Shown here one piece after another: positions 1 to 7,233 of a stretch of DNA of 64,000 bases. Each line of letters starts with the position of its first letter. Position 1 is the stretch's first letter. The stretch comes from Mycobacterium sp. ITM-2016-00318. Its GTDB lineage: Bacteria > Actinomycetota > Actinomycetes > Mycobacteriales > Mycobacteriaceae. The DNA is taken from the NCBI RefSeq assembly GCF_002968285.2, contig NZ_CP134400.1, positions 3,410,001 through 3,474,000 of the forward strand, given 5' to 3'. Position numbers and translations under genes: made by a program. A model generated the notes under the pieces. That model did not search any database. It was not told where the DNA came from and worked only from the letters and a program-made list of their open reading frames with translations.

Positions 1-155
1 AAACGAAGGCGAAGAAGCGCATCCATGCCTTGGAGGGCGACGGTATCCGGATCTCGGCACCAACGGTGTCTGTCATTCCGCGAACTTACGAGCGCCCGCC
101 TCGTGCGCGCATCGCCCTAAGCGGCCATCATCTGCAGATGGCCCGTTCCGGCCAG

Positions 156-1196
156 TCAGAGAAGTCCCAGACGCGCGGCCTCGGCGACAGCAGCAGTCCG
201 CGAGCTGCGCCCCAGCTTGCGGCGGATGTTCGCGACATGGCGGTGAACGGTGTGCGAGCTCAGCACCAGCTGTTCTGCGATCTCGTCATCGCTCAGACCG
301 CGGGCGACGCACGCCAGGACCTCGCGTTCACGACGGGATAGCAGGGCCGATTCCGGCTCGCCCGCATGAGGTGTCGTGGGCTGCGGTGCGAGCGCTTCGC
401 GGCAGGCGCGGGTTACGGAATCAACGTCACCGTGCCACGGGAAATGGGCGGTTCCCTGCAAGGGAATGAACGTGGCGCCGGCAATTCCGGCCGCCACCTC
501 ACGCCCGAGCCGGAACGGTACGGCGCGGTCGTCGCGACGATGCACCACCGTTGCCGGTGCGCGGACACGGGGAAGAAACTCGCGTACGTCAAGGCGATAG
601 ACGAGGCCAAGTAACGCCGCCGCGGCCTCGGCGGTGGCCGCCTCTCGTTGCAGCCGGGCGAAGCGTTCATGCTCCGCGCGGTCAGCGGCGCCGAGAAAGA
701 TGTCGCCGAGGACGCGTGAACCAAGGCCCCAATGGGCGCGCACAGCCGCGATGATCGCGTCGCCCACTCCCGGTGCGGTGATCTCCGCACCGTCTGGATA
801 CGACCCGTAGAGCACCAGCCGCTCGACTCGCTCGGGATATGTTGCGGCGAAAGCGATTGCAGTGCAGCTCCCACAGGAGCCGCCGAGGAGCGTCACGCGC
901 TCGAGCTCGAGTTCGTCCAAGAGAGCACGGAGCATCGCGACCTCGCCCTCGATGGTCAGATCCGATTCGCGCACTGTGCGATCCGACATGCCGACGCCGA
1001 GCCGGTCGTAGCGGATCAGTGTGTAGCCGCCTCCGACGAATTCCCAGAAGCGGCGAAATCCGGGGCTCTGCCAATCGAGTTCAAGGTGGCTCACCCACCA
1101 TGCCGGGGCGACGAGCGGGGGTCCGTCGCCACGCTTCTCGTACGCCACTCGGCGGGCGTAGAGGGGAAGAAATCTGATCTCGGGATTCTCGAGCAT
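156..1196 (-). CDS. alpha/beta hydrolase fused to LuxR-type DNA-binding domain
   Basis: The N-terminal ~265 residues are an alpha/beta-hydrolase fold: the nucleophile elbow GGSCGS (G-x-S-x-G) follows an oxyanion-region AWWVSH segment, a later VVHRRDD strand could carry the acid, and GTAHFPW supplies a His. The last ~65 residues are a LuxR/GerE helix-turn-helix (LSRREREVLACVARGLSDDE, then HTVHRHVANIRRKL). The combination suggests a one-component regulator in which a hydrolase-like domain senses or processes a ligand and the C-terminal domain binds DNA. The target is unknown. ATG at 1196 is chosen over the GTG two codons earlier; neither has a convincing ribosome site. No neighbour shares an obvious pathway. 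Confident about domains, not about function. Confidence 0.85.
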   Translation of the reverse strand: MLENPEIRFLPLYARRVAYEKRGDGPPLVAPAWWVSHLELDWQSPGFRRFWEFVGGGYTLIRYDRLGVGMSDRTVRESDLTIEGEVAMLRALLDELELERVTLLGGSCGSCTAIAFAATYPERVERLVLYGSYPDGAEITAPGVGDAIIAAVRAHWGLGSRVLGDIFLGAADRAEHERFARLQREAATAEAAAALLGLVYRLDVREFLPRVRAPATVVHRRDDRAVPFRLGREVAAGIAGATFIPLQGTAHFPWHGDVDSVTRACREALAPQPTTPHAGEPESALLSRREREVLACVARGLSDDEIAEQLVLSSHTVHRHVANIRRKLGRSSRTAAVAEAARLGLL

Positions 1197-1324
1197 CGTC
1201 ACGAGCCTACGACGGGCACCTGTCGCGCTCGACGGCTTCGGTTTTGTTGGTCAGCGGCACCACTACATCGCCGAGAGGATGCGATGTCCGCCTCTCCAAC
1301 CGGTTGATGTAGATGAATACAGGG

Positions 1325-1969
1325 TCAGTGCCGTCCGACACCGCGGTGGGGTGCGCTCATGTCTCCGGTTCCCGGTGTGCCCTCGGCGAGCCCGTAGCGC
1401 AGGAGTACAGACCCTGTCGGACTGGGCGCCGGCGGTTCGAGCAGGGTCAGGTTGGTGGGTACCGCACCACCGTCGAACACCTTCTTCCCGACGCCGAGTG
1501 TGATCGGGTGCAACCAGAGGTCGAGGCGGTCGAAGAGCTTCTCGCGCAGCAGGGTCTGGACAAGGTTGAGGCTCCCGACAACCTTCACATGATCGTGTCG
1601 GTCGCGAACTTCCCGCACCGCGGTAGCAAGGTCGGGGCCGAGCTGGGTGGACCCGGGCCACGCGAGGTCGGGCCTACCGCGGGAGGCCACGTACTTCGGG
1701 ACGCGGTTGAAAAGGGTGGCGATGTCATCGTCCTCACCACCCTCCTGGTGCGGCCAGAAGCCGGCGAAGATGTCATAGGTTCGCCTGCCGAGAAGGAGCG
1801 CGTCTGTGCCCTCGTAGGCGGCACCGACCTGCGCCCCGGCCACATCGTCCATGAGCGGTGCCTGCCAGCCGCCGAACGGAAAACCATTGTCCGGGTCCTC
1901 CTCGGGACCGCCGGGCGCCTGGCCGACGAGGTCGAGGGTTGCGAACAGCTCAATATGGATGAGGCCCAT
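1325..1969 (-). CDS. dihydrofolate reductase / RibD C-terminal-like reductase
   Basis: A 214-residue protein of the bifunctional deaminase-reductase C-terminal (DHFR-like) fold. It opens with a short beta strand (MGLIHIELFATLD), has the GRRTYDIFAGFWP segment typical of stand-alone RibD_C proteins, VPKYVASR, then KVVGSLNLVQTLL and LDLWLHPITLGVGKKVFDGG, matching the NADPH-binding and C-terminal strands. Such proteins are often annotated as dihydrofolate reductases without proof of substrate. The start ATG is preceded by GGGAG about 7 nt upstream. It stands alone on the minus strand. The final ~25 residues, rich in Gly and Pro, extend beyond the usual domain. Confidence 0.82.
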   Translation of the reverse strand: MGLIHIELFATLDLVGQAPGGPEEDPDNGFPFGGWQAPLMDDVAGAQVGAAYEGTDALLLGRRTYDIFAGFWPHQEGGEDDDIATLFNRVPKYVASRGRPDLAWPGSTQLGPDLATAVREVRDRHDHVKVVGSLNLVQTLLREKLFDRLDLWLHPITLGVGKKVFDGGAVPTNLTLLEPPAPSPTGSVLLRYGLAEGTPGTGDMSAPHRGVGRH

Positions 1970-2057
1970 GCCTGACTCCCATTAGTGGTGAGAACTTCTG
2001 GTCAGAAAGTGGACCTCAGAGCGCCGGAGATCTCATCGCACGATTGCGAGCCGGCCG

Positions 2058-2804
2058 CTACTGCCCGCCGGCAGCCAGCCACTGTTCGAAGGTCATCGGG
2101 GCGATGCGCATATTGTCGCCGGGCAGCATTACGTTGCCCGCCATGGATTCGTCGAACATCGCCGACCAGGTGGGCACGAGTCGCACTTCGCGCCCGCGCA
2201 CGGCGTTGGTGCGCCGCACCATGTCGATGAGGTCCTGGGTCTCGGGCCCAGCGACATCGGCGTATCGGCCTTGCGGTTCACCGACGGCGAGCTCTGCCAG
2301 GATCGCCGCAATGTCGTCGGGAGCAATCGGCTGCATCAGCAGCGGTGCAATGTGCGACACACCGTCCTTCTCCGCCCAGCCAGAGGCGAGTTCCGCGAAG
2401 TCGAAGAACTGGGTGGCCGGAACGATGGTCCACGGCACTCGACCCTCGCTGACCAGGCGCTCCTGCTCGCGCTTACCGGCGTAGTGCGCGTTGCCCTCGA
2501 CGCGGTCGATGCCGACGATTGACAGCAGCACATGGTGACCGACGCCGACACTCGCCTCGGCATCGAGCAGATTGCGCGTCGTGGTGCCGAAGTAGTCAAC
2601 GGTCTCCTCGCGGCCCACCGGCGGCGAGCTGATGGTGTCGACGACGGCGTCAACACCCCGAAGCGCCGCCTCCAAACCATCACCGGTAACCAGGTCCACG
2701 CCGAGCGATTTGCTGATGCCGACCGCCTCGTGTCCGTCCTTCTCGAGATGGGTAACGGTGCGGGCTCCGATGTTGCCGGTCGCCCCGGCTACCGCGACGC
2801 GCAT
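2058..2804 (-). CDS. NAD(P)-binding, NmrA-like atypical short-chain dehydrogenase
   Basis: The protein begins MRVAVAGATGNIGARTVTHL, a Rossmann strand-turn-helix with the GATGNIG dinucleotide-binding motif. It continues as an atypical SDR of the NmrA/HSCARG type (about 248 residues), with VDAVVDTISSPP and VLLSIVGIDRVE segments and no classical YxxxK catalytic pair evident. Such proteins act as redox sensors or as reductases on quinone-like or small substrates; the substrate here is not predictable. The start at 2804 is set by AAGGAG seven bases upstream; a longer open frame to 2918 has no ribosome site. Monocistronic on the minus strand. Confidence 0.85.
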   Translation of the reverse strand: MRVAVAGATGNIGARTVTHLEKDGHEAVGISKSLGVDLVTGDGLEAALRGVDAVVDTISSPPVGREETVDYFGTTTRNLLDAEASVGVGHHVLLSIVGIDRVEGNAHYAGKREQERLVSEGRVPWTIVPATQFFDFAELASGWAEKDGVSHIAPLLMQPIAPDDIAAILAELAVGEPQGRYADVAGPETQDLIDMVRRTNAVRGREVRLVPTWSAMFDESMAGNVMLPGDNMRIAPMTFEQWLAAGGQ

Positions 2805-2965
2805 GGTGAGGCTCCTTCGACGACACTCGATTTCGGCAGTCGCCACGGTAGCGCCCGGACACCGGTGATCAGACGACATCACGGAAAACGAAATGCCGTC
2901 GCGGGACGGTCGGGTCAAGAAGAGGCGGTTGCACCACGCTGCCGGCAGCCGCGGCGAAGAAACGG

Positions 2966-3433
2966 CTACGCGGGCAGATCCACCCGCAGCGCCAGGTGCT
3001 CATCGAGTATCCGGCGCAGCGCGGCGTCCATGGGATGCGCGGATGCGAGATCGCGGCCGAACCGACTGTCCACCACGACTACCGCGCCCTCCGGCAGTTC
3101 GGCGGTCTGGATCTGATCGACGAACGGATCGAACAATTCGGGCGGCGTGGCCAAGTAATACAGCGCCCGGCGCGACTCGTTCAACCCGGCGGCATACATC
3201 AGTCCGCGTTGGGTTATCACGAAGAGTTCCGAGGTGATCCTGGCGTTTGGGGTCTCGGCTGCGCCCCATGCCATCGCGGCGCGCCGGGTCTGTGCCAATC
3301 GATCCGGGACGTCGTCAGTCAGAGTGAACAAGCTTTCCACCAGTGCTCCACCCATTCGCGGATATGCATCCATGGCGGGTCTGAAGTACCGCTGGAAGAT
3401 CGCACCGAAAAAGTCGTACAGTTGCTCGCTCAT
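2966..3433 (-). CDS. hypothetical protein, 155 aa
   Basis: I do not recognise the family. The product starts MSEQLYDFFGAIFQRYFRPA and is mostly helical and soluble, with no signal peptide or membrane segment. An internal segment, ARITSELFVITQRGLMYAAG, and a C-terminal acidic/hydrophobic half (VDQIQTAELPEGAVVVVDSR) are the most distinctive parts. ATG at 3433 is chosen because AGGAG lies 5-6 nt upstream; the open frame extends 17 codons further without support. Compositional bias and reading-frame quality look like a normal coding gene. Confidence 0.6.
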   Translation of the reverse strand: MSEQLYDFFGAIFQRYFRPAMDAYPRMGGALVESLFTLTDDVPDRLAQTRRAAMAWGAAETPNARITSELFVITQRGLMYAAGLNESRRALYYLATPPELFDPFVDQIQTAELPEGAVVVVDSRFGRDLASAHPMDAALRRILDEHLALRVDLPA

Positions 3434-3514
3434 CGCGGCTCCTACGTTCAGACGTACACCTTGATTGTGCGCCCGGGCCGCCAACTAAGCACGAGTTGAC
3501 AGGGACGAGATTTG

Positions 3515-4423
3515 TTACTGATCCCTCTCGAATATCTTCGCGATGCGTTTGTAAAATTCCAAGCCGCGGACGTCGTCGGGAATCCGTGGTTGTTCCAGCG
3601 TCAAAGTGTCACCCTTGGACGCTGCGCCCGCGTCAGTACCGGTGGCCTCGTCGCGACGCTCGGATCCTTGCGGTGTGGCGCGTTCCAGAAATCGGAGCAG
3701 TTCGACAGGGAAGGGAAGTACCAAGGTGGAATTCTTCTCTGCGGCGACCTCGACGACGGTCTCCAGGAGTCGCAGTTGCAGCGCGGCTGGGTGCTCGGAC
3801 ATGACCTCGGCTGCTTGGGCCAGCTTTTCGGACGCCTGAAGTTCGCCCTCTGCGGTGATGACCCGGGCCCGCCGTTCACGCTCCGCCTCGGCTTGGCGTG
3901 CAATCGACCGCTTCATCGAATCGGGCAGCACTACGTCCTTGATTTCGACGCGGTCGATCTGAACACCCCAGCCCAGCGCGGGACTGTCGATCATCAACTC
4001 CAACCCCTGATTGAGACGCTCGCGGTTGGATAGCAGGTCGTCCAGATTGCTCTTGCCGATGATCGAACGCAGTGATGTCTGGGCAACCTGACCGATGGCC
4101 GACACGTAGTTCTGCACGTCGACAGCCGCACGCACCGGATCCGAGACCTTGAAATAGATGACAGCATCCACCCGGACGGTCACATTGTCGCGGGTGATGC
4201 CATCTTGGGAAGGCACGGGCATCGTGATGATCTGCATGTTCACTTTTTCGAGGCGATCGGCGATCGGAATCAACATCGTGAGACCGGGTCCGCGGATGAC
4301 GGATTGCACACGGCCGAATCGGAACACGACGCCGCGTTCGAACTGGTTGATGACCTTGATATTCGTTCCGAGCCAGAGCACACCGACGCCGAACGCTGCG
4401 GCCAGTGCGTAGAGGGTGATCAT
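3515..4423 (-). CDS. slipin/stomatin-like SPFH (band 7) membrane protein
   Basis: About 302 residues. One N-terminal membrane helix (MITLYALAAAFGVGVLWLGT) is followed directly by an SPFH/band-7 domain: INQFERGVVFRFGRV, GPGLTMLIPIADRLEKV, then DNVTVRVDAVIYFKV, and a coiled, Ala/Glu-rich stretch (RQAEAERERRARVITAEGEL) typical of slipins. Proteins of this family oligomerise on membranes and scaffold microdomains or proteases. In many genomes a NfeD protein is encoded next door, but I see none here. The C-terminal ~50 residues are acidic and low complexity. ATG at 4423 has GGAG six bases upstream; the open frame can be extended only to a TTG at 4435. Confidence 0.9.
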   Translation of the reverse strand: MITLYALAAAFGVGVLWLGTNIKVINQFERGVVFRFGRVQSVIRGPGLTMLIPIADRLEKVNMQIITMPVPSQDGITRDNVTVRVDAVIYFKVSDPVRAAVDVQNYVSAIGQVAQTSLRSIIGKSNLDDLLSNRERLNQGLELMIDSPALGWGVQIDRVEIKDVVLPDSMKRSIARQAEAERERRARVITAEGELQASEKLAQAAEVMSEHPAALQLRLLETVVEVAAEKNSTLVLPFPVELLRFLERATPQGSERRDEATGTDAGAASKGDTLTLEQPRIPDDVRGLEFYKRIAKIFERDQ

Positions 4424-4524
4424 CTCTATCTCCAATCTGCCCGGCTTCGGCCGCCGGTATTCGTCAGCGAGCTCGGGCTGCTATTACCGATGAAACGCCG
4501 GTCCTTGCGACAAAGCGAGTGACC

Positions 4525-4548
4525 TTGCTCGGCTCCTCGGCCGAGCAA
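4525..4548. terminator. short hairpin in the 413-bp gap between slipin and DUF1918 genes
   Basis: TTGCTCGG (4525-4532) and CCGAGCAA (4541-4548) form a perfect 8-bp stem with an 8-nt loop. There is no U-tract, so it is not a classic terminator. The rest of 4424-4836 shows no open frame worth calling and presumably holds the divergent promoters of the two flanking genes. Confidence 0.3.
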
Positions 4549-4836
4549 ACGCCTGTGTTCGCGGCAGTGGAAGCTTCTGGGCTCTGAACTCCGCACGATT
4601 AGAGATGCAGCGTTAGCCCGCAACTGCCGCCGCCCTGGCGCGCCTTCGTCCTCGACTGTCTACGGCGACGACAGCCGACAAGATGATCCGCACGACGACG
4701 AGACTGTGCGTGCGGCGCCACCGCCGAGGCACACTCCAACACGAGCGACGAATATGCGAGAACCCGGCGGCATGACCTTCCCAGGAGTGGCAGGCGCGCG
4801 GACGATGGTAAGCGGAAGCGAAGGAAGGAATGGGCG

Positions 4837-5076
4837 ATGAAGGCGAAGGTAGGCGACTGGTTGGTGATTAAGGGCACGACAGTGGAGCGATCGGATCAGC
4901 GCGGGGAGATCACCGAGGTGCGTTCGGCAGACGGCTCGCCGCCATACACGGTGCGATGGCTCACCACCGGCCATGTGGCAACTGTGTTTCCCGGCGCGGA
5001 CGCGGTCGTCGTCACGTCCGCGGAACAGGAAGCCGCTGACGAGCGGGCGCGGTCCAGATCGACAAACCATCGTTGA
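4837..5076 (+). CDS. DUF1918 domain protein
   Basis: A 79-residue protein with the DUF1918 signature: MKAKVGDWLVIKG at the N-terminus, RRGEITEVRS-like (here QRGEITEVRSADG), SPPYTVRWL and ATVFPGADAVV. The fold is expected to be a small SH3-like barrel, and the family is common in mycobacteria and other actinobacteria with unknown function. A purine-rich GAAGGAAGG sits about 8-16 nt upstream of the ATG. The last ~18 residues are charged and probably disordered. Stand-alone gene. Confidence 0.88.
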   Translation: MKAKVGDWLVIKGTTVERSDQRGEITEVRSADGSPPYTVRWLTTGHVATVFPGADAVVVTSAEQEAADERARSRSTNHR

Positions 5077-5162
5077 TCACGGCGAACCGAGCCTGATCTG
5101 CAGCCACGCTCAACTCCCTCATCCAGGGAGTGTCAAGGATCAACCGAGGTAGCTGTCAGGCA

Positions 5163-5477
5163 TCACCACCCGGGGACGCATTTCCACGGGCTCTTTAGGC
5201 ATTTCCCGGGGGTGGGGATCCATTTACCAGGGGTGGGGATCCACTTCCCCGGGGTGGCGATCCACTTCCCCGGGGTGGCGATCCACTTCCCCGGGGTGGG
5301 GACCCACGGTGTGAAGATTGGGTCGAGCGGTGCGTTCAGATCGCTGGCTGCGCCGACCGACGCAGGCGCGGTGCCCGGAGATCCGCGGTCTGCCTGTGCA
5401 GCCCCAGCGCTCGCGACGCTGAATCCGGCGAGGGCGACGCCAACGGTCACGACTTTCCAGGTGGCCGGTCGTTCCAT
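5163..5477 (-). CDS. small secreted protein with tandem PGKW heptapeptide repeats
   Basis: 104 residues. Residues 1-30 form a Sec signal peptide (basic start, hydrophobic VVTVGVALAGFSVASAG, cleavage likely after AQA). The mature part has a short Pro/Ala-rich linker, then five consecutive heptads of the form W-(I/V)-(A/P)-T-P-G-K, and ends CLKSPWKCVPGW with two Cys that could form a disulfide. The protein would be exported, basic and Trp-rich. AAGGAAGGGG upstream of the ATG is a good ribosome site. I know of no function. The repeats are also near-perfect at DNA level, suggesting recent expansion. Confidence 0.75.
   Translation of the reverse strand: MERPATWKVVTVGVALAGFSVASAGAAQADRGSPGTAPASVGAASDLNAPLDPIFTPWVPTPGKWIATPGKWIATPGKWIPTPGKWIPTPGKCLKSPWKCVPGW
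5209..5307. repeat. 21-bp tandem repeat, about five units, inside the PGKW gene
   Basis: Units begin at 5209, 5230, 5251, 5272 and 5293 on the plus strand, each starting GGGGTGG and containing GATCCA(C/T)TT. The third and fourth are identical, and the fifth diverges after 12 bases. The unit length is a multiple of three, so copy number changes keep the reading frame. Confidence 0.9.
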
Positions 5478-5572
5478 TGATCTACCCCTTCCTTCTCTTC
5501 AGTTCTTCTCCCCGGCCTGACCTCAGTCTTGCGCGCAATGCGAACGTCTGCAAGGCCAGCCAAGGTGGTCTT

Positions 5573-6895
5573 TCATCTCGCTCTTGCTAGCCACGTCTTC
5601 GCAAGATCCAGCATCGCGATGGTGTGCTCGGGCCACTGGGGTTGCTGCAGGCGAAACGGCCCGGTCGCCAGCCCGAGCAGTGCCGCAGCGGTTCGCAGTC
5701 GTAGCTGCTTAGCTGGAACCCGCGACTCGGCGTGGGCGAGGATAGCGTCTGCGTAGCCGGGGGCCGCTTCCCGGCCTGTGGTGTCGAGGGCCAGAGCCGA
5801 CAGGTGCGCGAGTAGCGTTGCCCACTCGTCGGATCGTTGTCCGGGTCCTGCGGTATCGATGTCGAGAACAGCCGTTACCCGGCCGTTGTGGGCGAAAAGC
5901 TGGCCCTCATGAAAGTCGCCGTGGATCGGCACGACCTCCTCGGTCTGGACTTCAGCCGAATGCAGGCCTTCCACCACCTCGGCGAGCCGGGTCAGCACCG
6001 TGGGCTCGTCGCCCGCAACGCAGCGCAGCACACCCGCGTAGTAATCCACCATCTCCAGATGCGATGGTTCGGGCGTCAGCTTCATCAGTTCGGCCGGTAG
6101 TGCGTTCAATACAGATTCGAGCGCCTCGGGTGAGGGCAGCGCGGCGTCGCCACCGATGATCAGTGTCTGCAGCGGTGTTCCCTTCGCCGCGGGCAGCACG
6201 ATCACACCGTCCCCGGTCGCGGCGAGCACCGGTGGCACCGGCACATCTCGGCAGGCGATGTCATGACGATGGCGGAGGTCGGCGACCGCCGAGGGCCGCA
6301 CGACTTTGACGAACCACCGGAATCTGCCGTCGCGCACATCGAGAACGGCATGCCGCGAGGGCAGGTATCCGCAGGGGCGGATGTCTAGGGTCGCCGCCTC
6401 GCTCAGCCCGAAATCGCGAAATAAGTCGGCCAGCAGGGCGGGGTTGCTGGCCGTCGGTAGCGCGGGTAGCGCGGGATCGCGGGGCCACGCCCAGATTCCA
6501 ACCTCGACCGGCTCACCGCCGTACTCGCCCGCGACGACGGCCGCGCCGGCCGGGATCCGGCTTCCGGTTGTTGCTCCGAGAAATTCCGTCGTGCATGTGC
6601 CGTCAGCGCGGCGCACACTCGCCATATACATGACGATGCCAGCGCCGGACGGGTCCATATTGACCTCGGCCGGGCGCAGCTCTTCCAGCCGACATCCGTA
6701 CTCGGCGACCGCAGCGGCGAGCACATTCGGGGCTTCCGGACCCAGCAGCAGGTCGAGCACCGGGGTAGCCACATTGCCGAGGCTAACCCTCCGATCAGCC
6801 GGGGCCGACCTTTGCGCCGTCCGCGATGCCGCCGCCGCCAGCTCGATAGCGACGCCGATGTAAGTGGGGCGGGCGAGGCTCGAACCCGCGACCAA
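5573..6895 (-). CDS. APH/maltokinase-like phosphotransferase
   Basis: The C-terminal half is an aminoglycoside-phosphotransferase-type kinase: catalytic loop IHGDFHEGQLF (HGD with Gln where Asn is usual) and metal-binding VLDIDTAGPG. The N-terminal ~180 residues (PVLDLLLGPEAPNVLAAAVA..., AVVAGEYGGEPVEVG) resemble the cap domain of maltokinase-like and glucosamine kinase-like enzymes rather than antibiotic kinases. A sugar-kinase role is therefore more likely than resistance; the substrate is not known. The start is uncertain: the open frame begins with a TTG inside the duplicated tRNA fragment (6863-6910), and the next in-frame start is a GTG at 6772. The tRNA-linked insertion may have changed the 5' end or promoter of this gene. 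Confidence 0.75.
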   Translation of the reverse strand: MVAGSSLARPTYIGVAIELAAAASRTAQRSAPADRRVSLGNVATPVLDLLLGPEAPNVLAAAVAEYGCRLEELRPAEVNMDPSGAGIVMYMASVRRADGTCTTEFLGATTGSRIPAGAAVVAGEYGGEPVEVGIWAWPRDPALPALPTASNPALLADLFRDFGLSEAATLDIRPCGYLPSRHAVLDVRDGRFRWFVKVVRPSAVADLRHRHDIACRDVPVPPVLAATGDGVIVLPAAKGTPLQTLIIGGDAALPSPEALESVLNALPAELMKLTPEPSHLEMVDYYAGVLRCVAGDEPTVLTRLAEVVEGLHSAEVQTEEVVPIHGDFHEGQLFAHNGRVTAVLDIDTAGPGQRSDEWATLLAHLSALALDTTGREAAPGYADAILAHAESRVPAKQLRLRTAAALLGLATGPFRLQQPQWPEHTIAMLDLAKTWLARAR

Positions 6896-6910
6896 CGGAT
6901 TATGAGTCCG
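6863..6910 (-). repeat. 48-bp duplicate of the 3' part of the CAT tRNA (att-like left end)
   Basis: Positions 6863-6910 match 15466-15513 at 47 of 48 bases, in the same orientation; the only difference is A at 6876 against G at 15479, in the T stem. The shared block covers the T arm, variable loop, anticodon loop and 3' acceptor strand of the intact tRNA at 15468-15541, and identity stops abruptly after GAGTCCG. A 3' tRNA fragment in direct orientation to an intact tRNA is the classic footprint of tyrosine-integrase insertion. Confidence 0.9.
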
Positions 6911-7233
6911 TAGGCAGGGCGCCCGCGACCAGGCGAAACGGTGAACTACATCGGCTCAAATCGCCTGCACGCGAATGGCTTTCGCCGTTGCCGGTACGGC
7001 TTCGGTACGGCTAGAAATCGCCCTCGGACGCCGCGTTGACGCCGCGACGAGATGCCTTGCGCCCTGTTAGCTATGCCGGGCGGTAGGCGGCCGGACGCAT
7101 CGGAAGGGGGAACGGCGTGCCGCCGCGCGTGCGGCGAGAAGGGCGCGAAGGAATCCGCGCACCAGAAATTGCAGGCACGACGGCTTTACTGGATCTTGAC
7201 CGCATGTTTAATCGCCTGTCTGACGATCGCTTT
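6911..7233. other. non-coding leader region of the islet and giant gene
   Basis: No supported gene. The stretch follows the tRNA fragment and holds a short direct repeat (two copies of GGTACGGCT(T/A) around 6993-7012). An open frame in phase with the giant gene runs back to 7117, but homology with the second giant begins only at the GTG at 7234. It presumably carries the promoter of the giant gene; I cannot place -35/-10 boxes with confidence. Confidence 0.4.

Noticed and set aside
5209..5307. Possible CRISPR array
   Set aside because: Units are contiguous 21-bp in-frame repeats with no spacers; they encode the PGKW heptads.
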